A DNA stretch of 64,000 nt from positions 85,281,178-85,345,177 of the forward strand of contig CM050449.1 of the NCBI GenBank assembly GCA_027563935.2, written 5' to 3'. The translations under genes and the position numbers were made by a program. Of this stretch, positions 10,145 through 22,270 are shown piece by piece (the stretch's first letter is position 1; each line of letters begins with the position of its first letter). The notes beneath the pieces are model-generated. The model had not been told where the DNA came from and did not search any database. It saw nothing but the letters and a program-made list of their open reading frames with translations. This DNA is from Costus lasius. Its lineage: Eukaryota > Streptophyta > Magnoliopsida > Zingiberales > Costaceae.

Positions 10145-12434
10145 ATGGCACCGAGGAGATCAGTTAGGACCAGACCCTATGGGGTGGTGAGGAAGGAGAG
10201 TATACCTAGGATTGTTTATCCTAGGTATACGATGGTACATAGAGTACTCTCGGAGAGATTTGAGTTGCATCAGATGTCGGCAGTGGAGTCTTCGATACCA
10301 TTCGACCTATTTCCTCCCTCCGACACACCTTGGGAGTACCCCAGTGTCTCTGACGAGATTGGTACTGAGAGGGCGACGCCAGCCCCTAGCACATCCTATG
10401 TACCCAGCATATCACCGACAGTAGTGCCTGAGTCAGTTAGCTCTCCGGAGTTAGAGATTATATCAGAGAAGCCTGCTGATAGGCCAAAGAGCCGCGATTA
10501 GAGGATCACTAGACGGTATGCTAGGAAGTGTACCACGCGAGGCATGACTACGCGGGGGAGGAGAGTTACTAGACCACTATCACCAGTTTTAGAGACAGCT
10601 GAGGTATCTGTAGCACCCCCAGCGTTAGCACCTGTAGTAGCAGAGATGGAGCAGTCAGAGGAGATGCAGACTGATGCTATTCCTATGGATGTGGAGGGTT
10701 CCACTACACCAATGCCTTCCACAGATATACCAGAGTCTGTTGCTCCTACTAACACTCAGCCCATGGAGGTGGATACTCCACATGACACAGTCCAGACTCC
10801 AGGGATTCTATCACCCTCCTCGGCCCAGGGAGATTTGTTTGTCCCTGAGGCCAGCACACCCATATTGCCAGATCAGGAGGAGGGATCACCTAAGATATTT
10901 GCTAATCTACCGGAGATATCAGTAGACATACCTGAGCTCCACTCTTCTCCATCGGTTGCACCTGAGTCCTCTGCTATTCTTGAGATAGTTCGGCCCCCCA
11001 GTTTCAGAGACGCCACACATTACTGAGCCAGCACAGCCAGCACCACCATCAGTACCAGCATCGGCATCACCAGTACCATCACCAGAGATTCATTTGCCTT
11101 CACTAGAGCCATCATCAGGACATTCACCAGCTACGTCCCCTGAGCCTTCATCATCTGAGTTGTCTCCAGCCATACCAGAGCCAGAGATGCCAGCGAGGAA
11201 ACGCGCACGCTCAGCACCTCCTGTTCTTACTCCCTATCCACGACAAATCCGCCATAGGAGTAGAGAGCAGGAGAGGAGATATCGTGCTCTATCTACTAGG
11301 GGAGTGCTCATCACACGGTATTGGGACGATCAGACATTGCAGTCCCTAGGATTGTTCGACGACATCCAGTGGATGTTCGCGAACATAGGGTGGCAGGATT
11401 TTTACCAACAGAGACATCCTACTTATGTACAGCTGACCTTGGAGTTCTTCAGTTCCGTCCAAGTTACACTAAGGAACCATGATGACGGAGACCCAGGGAG
11501 GATGTCATTCCGGTTGGGAAACCGGGACCATGTACTTACTCTAGACCAGCTAGGTCATATTTTTGGATTCCCCGTGGACGTGACTAGACACCGCCCTCGC
11601 GAGTATTCAGAGGGGACTTTTTGGCAGGATATCACTAGTGAGCAGGGATTTGACCCTAGGACTGCCAGAGCGACATGTTTGTCCAGCCCGATTTTCAGAT
11701 ACATACATAGAGTACTGGCACACACCATCTTTGGGCGGGCAGAGAGCGACGGCATCGTCAGATCTACAGAGCTATTCTATTTATGGGCCATGCTAAGAGG
11801 ATTCAGAGTTAGCACCTCATTCCATCTGATGAAGCAGATTCAGAAAGCTGCTAGAGCTCAGAGAGGAGTCCTTGTGATGGGAGGTATGATAACCACGATT
11901 GCCCTTGCCCTCGGTGTCGACCCCTCAGGGTTGAACGAGGCAAAGGGTAATCCCAGACTTGATATGGACGCATGTGTTGCCATTAAGATGATCATGAGGC
12001 TTGGGAGCTCGTACCATCTTATGTTCAGGCACACGGATATTACCATGAGGCTACCGAACATGAATCGTACTACGGTTCGTGTTCAGCAGAACTGGATCGT
12101 GGATCCTACACTTGGGGGAGATCCTAGAGAGGCAGCTTCACCTCCTTCTCCGCCGAGATCTGCAGAGCATATTCCTCCCGTCAAGCCATCAACCGCTGAT
12201 CGGCCGTCTACATCTGCCAGACCATCCACTTCAGCATGATCAGATTCACTAGGGCAGATGCGAGCCGAGCAGGGGAGGATGCGCGACGACATATCGCATC
12301 TTGAACAGGGACAATCAAGGGCACTCGAATCTTTACGCGTGATAGAGGAGTTATTACGGCGTCGTCTCCCATCATCATCGACTAAACACACTAGAGACGA
12401 GGAGGAGGACTCCGAACATACAAAGACAGATTGA
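10145..12434 (+). pseudogene. ATHILA ORF-1-like gene, broken by two stops and a frameshift
   Basis: Starts at ATG 10145 (MAPRRSVRTRP). The first part is rich in Pro, Ser and Glu and looks disordered. The conserved core, about 11220-12080, contains RYWDDQTLQSLGLFDDI, a YVQLTLEFFSS stretch, FRLGNRDHVLTLDQLGHIFGFP and GGMITTIALALGVDP, which I recognise as the Arabidopsis-retrotransposon ORF-1 (ATHILA) family. After 12240 the frame continues with a predicted coiled-coil (MRAEQGRMRDDISHLEQ) to 12434. Lesions seen: in-frame TAG at 10499-10501, a reading-frame change at the C6 run 10994-10999, and in-frame TGA at 12237-12239. In Athila elements this ORF lies between pol and the 3' LTR and has been called envelope-like; its function is unproven. 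Undamaged length would be about 760 aa. Confidence 0.75.
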
Positions 12435-14142
12435 TTTTGTGAGTATTGTATTTCATTTTTATGCACTTTCAAATTATTACTTGATATTATACATGTGATC
12501 TCACAATTATACTATCTATGCACAGGCTGATTTGATGCTGATGCGACCACACGCAGTTTCTTTTATGTTTTATTTGTGTGTGTCCATTGTATTTAGATAT
12601 TATATGATTCCTTTTTCATACTTCTATTTGATTTTTGATACTGGGATTGATATTGTATATATTAGATGATATTAGACCTTAGGATGCTGAACATGATTTG
12701 GATATGATGGTTTTGAATATATTTGACATTTATTGTGTGTCTGGTATGTAGTGTAAGGATTTTAGATGCTTGGTTGATGAGTTTATGCGCTTTAGAATGA
12801 TTTTGGTATATGTGTTTGAAATTGAGAATGAATAGTAACTAAACATGGTAAACTGTGATTTAATTGAAAAAACCTAATGGTATTTGATATCTAAAAGTTG
12901 ATTACCATGTAAAACTTGAATATCTTCTATATGATATATTTTTCGGATTTTTCTGAATTATATTTCATACTTTTGATATAACTGTACAGGGTTTTGCCAA
13001 CAAATACAAAGGGAACTCTCACAAAAAATTTTCTGAGATTCTTCATTGATTGAATTTCAACATATGCAACAATTTAAGTCTAGGGTACTCATTTTCATAT
13101 TTTGCTAGACCTTTACAGCTTTACATATATGAATCCTGAATGTCTATGATTTTTAAGAAATACTTGATTGAATTATCCTCAATTTTAATCTTAGAAAGCA
13201 TCTTGGGTAATTCAATTTTGATAACTTAAAAAACTTTTGAGAATTCATGTAGACTTAAATTATTGAGTAAGATCAATCCTGGCATTGATAAAGTTTATAT
13301 ATGAATTGTTATGTGTTTAAACGACATGTGCATAGTTAATTTATACTTTAAGTTTAGTTTATCTTCCTCTGATTAAATAGATTTTGCTTTTATGGATAGA
13401 AATATGGCGATTCATTTATTTAACTTGAGATTTGCTCCAACTCCTCTAGTTGAGAAATCTTAAGTCATGAGTTAAATTATACCATTGTTTGGTATACTTT
13501 CAATCTGTTGAGATCAAGTAACAGAGGGAGAATTTTTAAAATAAATATTTAACCCTCTTGCAGAAAGATCAACAATGATTTAAATACCATGCCACTGACT
13601 GGCTTTATCCAAAAAAAAAAAAGATTAAAAAAAAGAAGAAAAAAAATGGAGAAAAAGAGAAAGCTGTAGGTTAAGTGGACAACTCCACTGACTTTAAGAT
13701 TGAGACTATGAGTTAAATTATACTGCTCTGTGGTATACTTTAAACAATGTTATGATGCTAACAGGAAAGGGCATATAACCGTTTAAAGACCAAATTATTT
13801 TAAAAATCTCTTATCTTTAACATCACCGAGATTCTTGAAATAAATTTTTGTCTATTGAGTAAAATAGATTTATTAAGTTGAAAGTATGTGATATTTAGTG
13901 TGTGAAGAATGAATATTATGACATGAATTGTGAATTTTATCTTTCTTGGATTGTAACCTCTTGGGAATTTATCTCTATAATGATTTTTCTTGAATTACTT
14001 GAGTTACAAAGATTGATTACTTAATTTGTGAACTAAGGATGTTATTAGGGGCAAAAACAAATGAGTGTTCCTTATCTTTACATTCTTTATATATATCAAA
14101 GTATTGCTTGAGGACAAGCAAAATTTTAAGTGTATGGTATTT
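12435..14142 (+). other. Long AT-rich 3' non-coding region of element G
   Basis: No gene seen. It includes an A-rich tract at 13608-13660, two copies of a block around ATGAGTTAAATTATAC (near 13469 and 13710) each followed by a TATAC/GTATA hairpin, and the perfect hairpin AGTGGACAACTCCACT near 13675-13690. It ends in the pre-LTR stem-loop TTGCTTGAGGACAAGCAA at 14104-14121. Confidence 0.6.
14104..14121 (+). other. Pre-LTR stem-loop of element G
   Basis: TTGCTTGAGGACAAGCAA: a 7-bp stem with loop AGGA, 21 bp before the LTR. The same motif precedes the 3' LTR of H (22271-22288) and, with a small change, of F (24356-24373, minus). Confidence 0.6.
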
Positions 14143-15663
14143 TGATGCGTTGTATTTACATAATGTTTTTGCCTACATTTTACATGATATTTTGGGCTTA
14201 ATTGAATGATTTTATGTAAATTTTAGTGTTTTTACTTCACTTTGTATAGAATCTTCATTTTTCTTGGCTTTTATGAAAATGTAGGTAAAATGGCTAAAAA
14301 ATGATGGATTTGGGGAGATTTGAAGCTATATCACGATTCCTGAGAAGATTACGAGCTCACACATCAAATTTGGAGTGAAACGGAACCTAGACGAAATATT
14401 CATGGTTGCACCCATGAATCTTTCATGGGCTGTGAATATCACTCAAAATGATGGATTTTATGAGTTTCGATGCCACGGGATGATTCATGATGAAAAGATG
14501 AGGTTGTACGTCAAATTTGAGCCAAATTGGAGGTCAAACGCAACTTTTATGGCCGTGGCCGTAAATATATTATGGGCTGTGAATCTGGCTGTGCAGTAAA
14601 TAGAAACTTTCACACCCTAGGCCGTGAAAATATTCACAGCCCGTGAAAACGTCCGCCCCTTCATGTTTTTCACTCGATTCGAACCCGAATCGAGTCGGAA
14701 TTGAACCAAACTTTGCAGAAACCTTCCTAGATGGGTTCTAAACTGATTAAACTATAAAAGGAGGGATTTTGGAGAGTAAAAGGGGGCTTCTATGCACGAA
14801 CATGAACAGAGGCAGCAGCTAGGGCAAAAATCACTTTCTGGGCAGAATTTCGGTGAGATTTCACGCAAAAGCGACAATTGATCATCTCCTCTTCATCTCC
14901 AGATCTAGGGGAAGCTTTTCTAATTGTATTCTTAGTGAAATTCTTGTAGTTTCGAGAGGATTATATGCTTATTCATCAATATACATGCTGTTTTTGAAGA
15001 ACATGTTCTCTTAAACCTATTTTGGGATTAGGGATTTAGCCCACTGACTTCTATGAATTAAATTTTGTATTTTTATCTTTGTCATGATTGTTATAGCGTT
15101 GATTTGATTATAATTGTGTTTATTTACGTGAATTACCCTGATCAAGTATGTTTACGTCTTAGACGTTGCAAGAAGGACCGAGAGGTGAATCACAACGTCG
15201 GAACTATTCTTTTCAAACCTACGAATCGAATCACGAGAGTAGTTTGGATTCTTTTGAAGGATTTACATGGTTTTTCATAGAACTTAATGGGTCTAGTTAT
15301 GTTAACTGTCACGAGAGTAGGGAGTTAACATAGTTAAATACCGGATTACGCTTCGAGAGGAGGTAATCTGTACCATAGGAAAAATCTCTTTCAACATTAT
15401 AATTTTCCATTCAAAGAATTTATTTGCTATAATTCATAATTGTCAGTGTGGTGAAACCCGAGTCCCAATCTTTTGCATATTGATTTAAACCCTAAAAACT
15501 ACCTTTTTGTTTTCTTGTATTTAGAAGTTTCCAAACAAAACAAAAACCACGATTTGATTCGTCTAAATATAGATCGACTGTGTAATCGGTACTTGACCAC
15601 CTGATCCTCGTTGGGAACGATAATCTTTTTATTACTTCGATAAATCCGTACACTTGCCTATCA
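14143..15663 (+). repeat. 3' LTR of element G (1521 bp)
   Basis: Starts TGATGCGTTG after the pre-LTR motif and ends ...CTTGCCTATCA. Its end aligns with the LTR ends of H (..GCGTATCA) and F. Inside are repeated pieces of the type GGGCTGTGAAT and GGCCGTGAAAATATTCACAGCC-like palindromes (about 14430-14650) and a TATA box. The partner 5' LTR is outside the window. Confidence 0.75.
14752..14761 (+). promoter_or_regulatory. TATA box in LTR of element G
   Basis: CTATAAAAGG about 610 bp into the LTR, followed by a G-rich stretch. Good match to a plant TATA box and in the expected U3 position. Transcription start not visible. Confidence 0.55.
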
Positions 15664-17158
15664 GTGTCCTATTGGATCGGTTAAGAACAAGAAGTATGTT
15701 TGTGTGTAAGCTCATAAGGCCCTTACTTCCCTATTATTTAACTATTTTCCAAATCTTGGTATAAGTAAATTTTAGTTTCCATACTTACAAAATATAAAAT
15801 TATTTTTCAAAACACATTGTTTACATGTTAGCCCATCACATGCATTCCCACCCTACATCAACTTTGCATTAGAACTAGCCAATCACATGCGTTCCCACCC
15901 TGCATCAGATTTAGTTTTATTATACCTATATATTTGAACAGAATTTCCAAAAGGTGCACCTTAAGCCATCCACTACCAGTAATGAGCATATAGAGAATCT
16001 TAACCCAAGTTGCAAGCCATCCATTCACCAGGTTATGCATAAAGAAAGTTATTCTAAATCCATTAGATCCTAGCCCTCTAAACACTTTGAACCTACTCAG
16101 CCTAACCCTAAGGAACAACCTAAGGCACCCTTAGAGTAAACCAATCTAAGGATTCCCCCTTATGCTTAGATGACCCATTAAGATTTTACAATTTACTTCC
16201 AAAACTTCAGGTTTCAGTTACATTAAAAATGGCATTGCTTTACTTCCCCTACATGATGTTGAGTATATTAACCTTATAATGCCTCGCCATCTTAGTAACA
16301 CTAAGAACCATTATCCCTTGTGTACTAATAAGCATGACCAAGAAAGCTATTTTAATGTAGCAGACCCTGAACAAATAGGACAACTTTTGGAGCATAGGAC
16401 CTAGGAATGGTAGGAAAAGACTGGAAGCTATGATGTTGTTTTTGCCCTTACTAAATTGCTAGATTTGTTGGACCCCACCTTCTATTGTATGGAGGACCCC
16501 ACATCATATGAATCTTAGTCCACCCATCATAAAGACCCCCTTAGTGAACATACAAGTAAGACTATCCATGAGAACCATACCTAATTTACCCTTGGCGAGG
16601 TATAGTTCTTCTTCCCAGTCAAGTATGCAAGGTTGACTCCCCGAGGAAGAGATCACCTTGGCCGCTCCTGCACTCCTCTACTGATGCAAGGACAATTCTC
16701 TAGAGTAGAACTTTTCCATCCTGGAGAGAGTTGATGGAGGCAGAGGCCATAAACCCCAAAGGGACAATTGAGACTTAAGCCCCCCCAACCCATGGCTACC
16801 TTCTAAGTCCCCCCACCCCATATATCATGCATCATAATAGGCTATTTCCACACCCCCCCCCCCACCCACCACCCCAGTAGAACATATGTCAATGTAGTTA
16901 TATATATGGTATGTTTTCTTGCATTGTTATTCATGCATGCAAAAATGTTGAATTGTAATTTAAGCATTCATGGTAGGTTAGTGCATACCAATCATAAATT
17001 TCATTGCAAGTTGTTGTAGACAAGCTACTCACATGCTAGAGTAAGCTAGCTAGCTCACTCTAATAATCTAGCTCCATAAATAGAAAGTTCATTTCCAACT
17101 AGTTCCACTTGAAGACTTTGAGTTGATGACATCCAAACTCACTTGCCATAAAAGTAAG
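15664..17158 (+). pseudogene. Decayed gypsy (chromovirus-like) remnant
   Basis: No open gene. Near 15709-15735 the sequence TGTGTAAGCTCATAAGGCCC resembles the LTR of element D at 38668-38693, and ATTGGATCGGTTAAGAAC resembles D near 38713. At 16790-17000 alternating C-runs, GCATCAT and TGGTAGGTTAGTGCAT echo D's LTR start (37360-37515). Between them, 16150-16750 reads like a heavily mutated coding region. A 27-bp direct repeat (CACATGC[A/G]TTCCCACCCT core) is at about 15837-15865 and 15884-15910. Interpretation as an old D relative is tentative. Confidence 0.4.
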
Positions 17159-18613
17159 TGATTCTTTGCATTTTGATAGTGATTTTTGGTATTATTTTAT
17201 CTTAAAATAAGGCATATTCTGGTGCTTTTATGTCATATTCAAGCTTATTTACTTGTTTTGTTCGGAATCTTCACTTATCCTTATCTTTTTACAATTTCAG
17301 GTAAAATCACTCATTTTCAGAGGTTATTTGAAGATTCTAAAGCCGTAGAGTGATTTCTAGTGATGAGACAAGGCTACACATCAAATTTGGGATCAATCAG
17401 AGCTTTCCCTGAAAATCATGGCCTACTCAAGATTTTGGTGTTCACCCGTGATTCGCAAAAAGTTTCTAAAATCCACAGTACACACATCACGGCCAGCCCT
17501 AGATTTCAATCTTTAACCATGATTCCATCGAAGACATTTTTCTAAAATTCACAGTACAAATCACAACTGGGTGAAGATTTTGGGGTTCACCCGTGATCGC
17601 TGCTGCCTGTTGACCTTCCTCTCATTTTTTACATGATCGATGGCTCTAAAAATATCAAACAAATATGGAAAAATATGTTTTAGATAGCTAAGAGGAAGGA
17701 GAAGAGTTTGGGCATAAAAGCCCTCTTTTTTGTGACCTAACGGGAGAGAAATTGATAGACGAACATGCTAGGGCGAGTAGACCGGTGACAAGGGCTTCCA
17801 GAGAGGATTTTGGGGTGATTTCCTGACGAATCTTCACCAAACTTTGAGGAAACATTTGCATCATATTCACTTATCTCTCCTTAGTCTTTGTTTCTAGTTT
17901 TCTTTATCAATTTAAGAGATTTGTACCAAATTTTAAGGTTGTACTAGCTTAAACCTTTATTTAGGGCTCGGATGAATCCCTTTGACTTGATCTACTATAT
18001 GAACTGATTTATTCTGATGTTTATGGGTTATTTCTGAGCATATTTTACTTAGTTGTGCTTATTTTATGATATTTCTCTGGTCAACTAGTGTTGTGTGTTA
18101 GTTGACACGGTGCTGACCGCAAGGAGAATCATGGTGGCAGATCTACTAAGTAAAATTTGTAAACCTCACACGAAGGTAGTAAGGATTCATTTGAGGGTAC
18201 CATGGTCTTTCATATAACACAATTGACTTACTTAAATTGATAAGGCACGAGAGTAGGAGATCGGTTTAAGTAAGTACCTAGTTGTACTGACCACAAGGGG
18301 GCAACCTATACCGTAGGAGAAATTCCTTATGCAAAATGATAAACTCATGCATCAACTAAATTCCAGTTCAGATAGATCAGTCAATGTGGTGAATTTTGTA
18401 GTCCTGATGTCTCTCAATTAGACACCCTTTTTATTTTTATCGTTGCTTTTCCTATTTTGTTTGTAGTTGATTTTAATAACCTTATTTCCAAAACCCAAAA
18501 ATTGGATTGCTTAGCTTCTAAATATCAGAATAGTTGGTACTTGACCCAGTTCCCAATGAGACCAATATCTTTTATATTACTTTGATAACGCCGTGCGCTT
18601 GCGATGCGTATCA
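17159..18613 (+). repeat. 5' LTR of element H (1455 bp)
   Basis: Starts TGATTCTTTGCATTTTGATAG, matching 22310 onward, and ends ...GCGATGCGTATCA just before the PBS remnant. Contains two spaced copies of a block around TTCACCCGTGAT (near 17442 and 17585). Confidence 0.75.
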
Positions 18614-18627
18614 AGTTGCCGGGGAGC
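18614..18627 (+). other. Damaged tRNA-Asp-type primer-binding site of element H
   Basis: Reads AGTTGCCGGGGAGC. The Athila PBS normally begins TGGCGCCGTTGCCGGGGA (from memory). The TGGCGCCG part is missing, as if lost between two TTG repeats. The site would pair poorly with the tRNA 3' end. Confidence 0.5.
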
Positions 18628-18770
18628 TTCGGTCAATATTAACAAATTTCTGAAATTTAGTAGACTGAGCATTTTTTTTTCTTATTTTTTTATTTTGATT
18701 TTTACTATTTCCTTTCTTAAGCTTTATCACTATCTCTGATAATTTTTTATGCAAAGGAGCCTAAGAACAT

Positions 18771-19607
18771 GTGATCTATATGATGGAGGATATGGCCCTC
18801 CACCATAGTCAATGGTCAGGTGAGAGAGTTAACTCATATAGAGCTATAACTACAAATAAGTATGATTTGCATAAATTGAGCTTGTTAGCTGCGAAGGTAG
18901 ATGCTTTATCACGAAAGTTAGATTCCTTCATTGTCAATTCAGTTGAAGCCACTAATGCTTATTGTGAATTTTGTAGAATTTCAGGACACAGCTTCGCTGA
19001 ATGCCAATTAGGAATCTCACAATCTGAACCTTTTGGAGAGCAAGCTAATACCTTTTGGAACCTCAACCCAAGACCACAGTTAGATCCATTTTCCAATGCA
19101 TATAATCCAAGTTAGTGGAACTATCAAAATTTTTCCTATGAAAACAATCCCAACACAATTCCCCAACCTAGCTATAGGCAATCTCTTGAATTTCCACTGA
19201 GGCAGTTTGTGCCATCTCAAAAGTCTAACCTAGAGTCACTACTAGAGACTTTTGTGGCTGCACAAACTAAGGAATATGAGATTTTTTGCGAAGCCACTAG
19301 GAAACTAACATCTAAACTGGATGCTCTCAAGGTCTACAATAAAATGTTGGAAACCCAATTGGCTAATCAAGCTAGCACATCGACAAGAGTCTCTGGTAAG
19401 CCCTCATCCCAACCTAAGATAACCCTGAGAGAATATTACATTGCGATCATCATATGTGGTGGGAAACAACTTGAGGAGCCTAGGATACCTGCACATGACA
19501 CTGAGATTAGATCTTCTGAGACATTTCAACCTGAACAATCAAAAGAGGAGATAGAACATGAGAAACCACTTGAAGTTATACCTTATTTTTGCAGGGTCTT
19601 GCCATAA
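18771..19607 (+). pseudogene. Athila gag, C-terminal half, with in-frame stop
   Basis: One frame runs through 18771-19607, broken by a TAG at 19113-19115 in a position where Athila gag has Trp (NAYNPS-stop-WNYQNFSY). A degenerate zinc-knuckle segment (CEFCRISGHSFAEC) is followed by asparagine-rich sequence, a predicted coiled coil (about 19220-19360) and the GGKQLEEPRIP stretch that in Athila elements precedes protease. The N-terminal capsid half is missing: only 157 bp separate PBS and frame, and a stop lies just upstream in frame. After 19607 no protease follows. Confidence 0.7.
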
Positions 19608-19938
19608 TATTGATGTTGCTGAGGAAGTGATTAACCACGCTATGATTAATGAATTGCTTGTGGATCCTATAGATATCTGTTTGTAGTTGAAGATGAGATG
19701 AAGGATAATGAAGAAGCTCAACCTTTTTGCTATACTCCTTGATTCAATTGAACCAGTCAACCTGAGGAAGGTAAAATTTGAAAATCTACATGAGGAAGCA
19801 ACCAAGGTAACTGATGAAAGAAAACTAGACTTGAAATCATTTTTTGACCCTTTAAGGTATGAATTTCTTGGTACTTACTCCTACATTCTGAACTATGAAT
19901 AACACTGTGGTTGAGCTAATGACCCTAAACAAGTGCTT

Positions 19939-19956
19939 CTTGGGAGGCAACCCAAG
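19939..19956 (+). other. Post-pol stem-loop of element H
   Basis: CTTGGGAGGCAACCCAAG: a perfect 6-bp stem with loop AGGCAA. Identical to the motif in F although H has no pol, which marks the deletion joint between gag and the post-pol region (19608-19938). Confidence 0.6.
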
Positions 19957-21780
19957 TCTTTTCTACTTTATTTACTTTTGCATAGTGTGTTTTGATTAAT
20001 TAGTCTTTGAGTCATTAAGTTTGATAGCTTATTTTGTTTTGTGTTAGAATGCTGATGATCTTGCTTTCTTATCATTGTAGAAACACCCAAAAAAATCAAA
20101 GTTATGGAGCTTTTTGACTCATCACAGTCTTCCGTGACCAATGCTACGGCCATGATAAAAATTTTCACTATTGCTGCATTCTGCACCGAGAAGTTCACAG
20201 CTGACCCCTAACTAATTTCACAGCTATGATAGGACTTTTAAAGGTAGCAACTTCACTTTATCTCTCCCTTGCCAGACTCACGCGACCGAGCGAGACAGAA
20301 ACATTTGGAGACTATATCCTATATCTAGCGAGAAGGATCCTCCTATTCAACTGTAGCATTGTCATCATTCAGGTATTTTCATGTTGGCACTTTTTCTTTC
20401 TCTATAGAATAACTATTACATCACATGTAGGAAGAATAAAGGCACCAAGGTGAACTACATGAAGGGATGATGAGATTCGGGGAGATGGTGATGATGATGA
20501 AGATGACCCCTTGGAGAAAGGTACCGAAATGAACTCTAATGATGAGGACTTTAAGCTTAAAAGGCAGAAGTGAGTATTACTTTTTCTTTTTTCCCCCCAC
20601 TCTCTCACGACACATCAATTGCATAGAGGACTATGCAAATTCTTATGTGGGGAAGGGATTGTTCTGATGCTTGTTCCTTTCATGGCTTAGTCTTATAACT
20701 ATTCATTTAGTATTGCATTCTTGACTTACTCTAATTTTGCTATGTCTGTGATACATAACTATGACATTTTGACTATGTTGTGATGATAGTTATGCACTTA
20801 TTTGACTCTGATTCTGTAATGATGATGTTGTGGCAATATTGTGCTATCATGATATTTTGAGGATTATTTACTGATAATTCCTACATATCTGCTATGACTA
20901 TGGGATGTATGGATGTTCTAAAACTCTGATGATATAGATATGCTACTCTGCTGATGATTTGGTAATCTATATTGTGATACTTTTTTTAGGCTATTATTTA
21001 CTACTATGATGTTCTATTCTGCTACTGATACTCTTTTGTACTGAAACTATGTTGGTTTCATGACATTTCTATGATATTTTATTCATATTGTGATGCTTTG
21101 GTACTTGATATTTTATGATTTGATTGTGATGCTACTCTCTGTAGTAGTATATTTTATGTATTGACATTTATGACGACATTTCTGTGAATTGGTTTTATAA
21201 TGCTATTGAGATATGTTATATATTTATCATGTTATTGTGATATGCTCTTGTGATGATATCTTTCTTAAATATTCTTGCTTGGATTATGACAGTGTGATTC
21301 TGTGATGCTTCTATTATTATGCACTGAGTTTGATTCAAGTATTTTCATGAATGATGTTGCAATATTTTGATGATCTTCTGTGATAAATTATTGATTTTGT
21401 GATACACCAAGATATTTATGAAAATATTGTGATCCTGTGATAGCCTTAAATGAATATTAAGATTGATTCCATGCATGTGTAAAGTATAGTAGTTACGATA
21501 TGTTGAAAGCACCATCCAATCAACATATATTCTATGACCCTATCCAAATGTTCTGTGATTTTGAAATCTTCTGATTGGAATGATTGAAACTGTTAAATTT
21601 GTGGGTCACACATTTCTGAATGTTCTAGGATGGCATGCTAGTGATTTACAGATGATTTCATATAGAGACACATTTTTGCTTATTCATTCCATGAATCCAT
21701 GCTACTTCTTAGGAAATGATCACAAGTGTGATCTGTAGAGCATGATATAAAAAAAAGAAAAAACACAAAAACAAATAAAC

Positions 21781-21944
21781 ACTCCTCTACTTGGCACTGT
21801 AAAAAATTAGCAGTGGTACCTAAGACATGAGTTAAACTCTAATATCACCTTCTGTTTTGAAGACTCCTCTACTTAGCACTGCGAAAAATTGGCAATGATA
21901 CCTAAGACATGAGTTGAAGTCTAATATCACCTTCTATTTTGAAA
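21781..21944 (+). repeat. 82-bp tandem duplication with hairpin in element H
   Basis: 21781-21862 and 21863-21944 align without gaps with 10 differences. Each starts ACTCCTCTACTT and contains GCACTG...; the first copy can fold CACTG (21795-21799) with CAGTG (21811-21815). A single related copy is in F at 24889-24932 (minus). Confidence 0.75.
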
Positions 21945-22270
21945 ACTTGTGTCAATACTTGAATACAATAAGAGGTGATCATGCTTGTTTTTCAATAATA
22001 CAATTGTGTCTGACCCAATAAGTTGATTTTAGATGAATTAGATTTGCATAAGTAGTATGTGTGCTAAATTGAGTTCTTTGTATGCCCCTAGCTGAATGCC
22101 TTGACTTCTAGAGATTATGGGATCTATCTGTTGAACTTTTTGGTCAATATCTCACCATTTGATTTCTCATATCCATATTATGGATTGCTTATAGATATTC
22201 TCTGACTTGGATGTATGATTTCAGCTACTATAACTTATTTCACACTTGTCATGCATTTCATCTTAGTTTA

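Larger units (their letters stand above)
8777..15663 (+). mobile_element. Athila-like gypsy element G, 3' part, lacking RT and integrase
   Basis: Visible order: protease fragment, post-pol stem-loop block, ORF-1-like frame, long AT-rich non-coding region, pre-LTR stem-loop, 3' LTR. The left part lies beyond element A and the window edge. Athila elements normally have RT, RNase H and integrase between protease and the post-pol block; here the block follows the protease frame by about 45 bp. G is therefore a deleted, probably non-autonomous derivative. Confidence 0.8.

Noticed and set aside
13608..13660. A-rich tract as a LINE or SINE tail
   Set aside because: No target duplication or LINE/SINE body; it lies within the AT-rich 3' region of element G between conserved Athila motifs.
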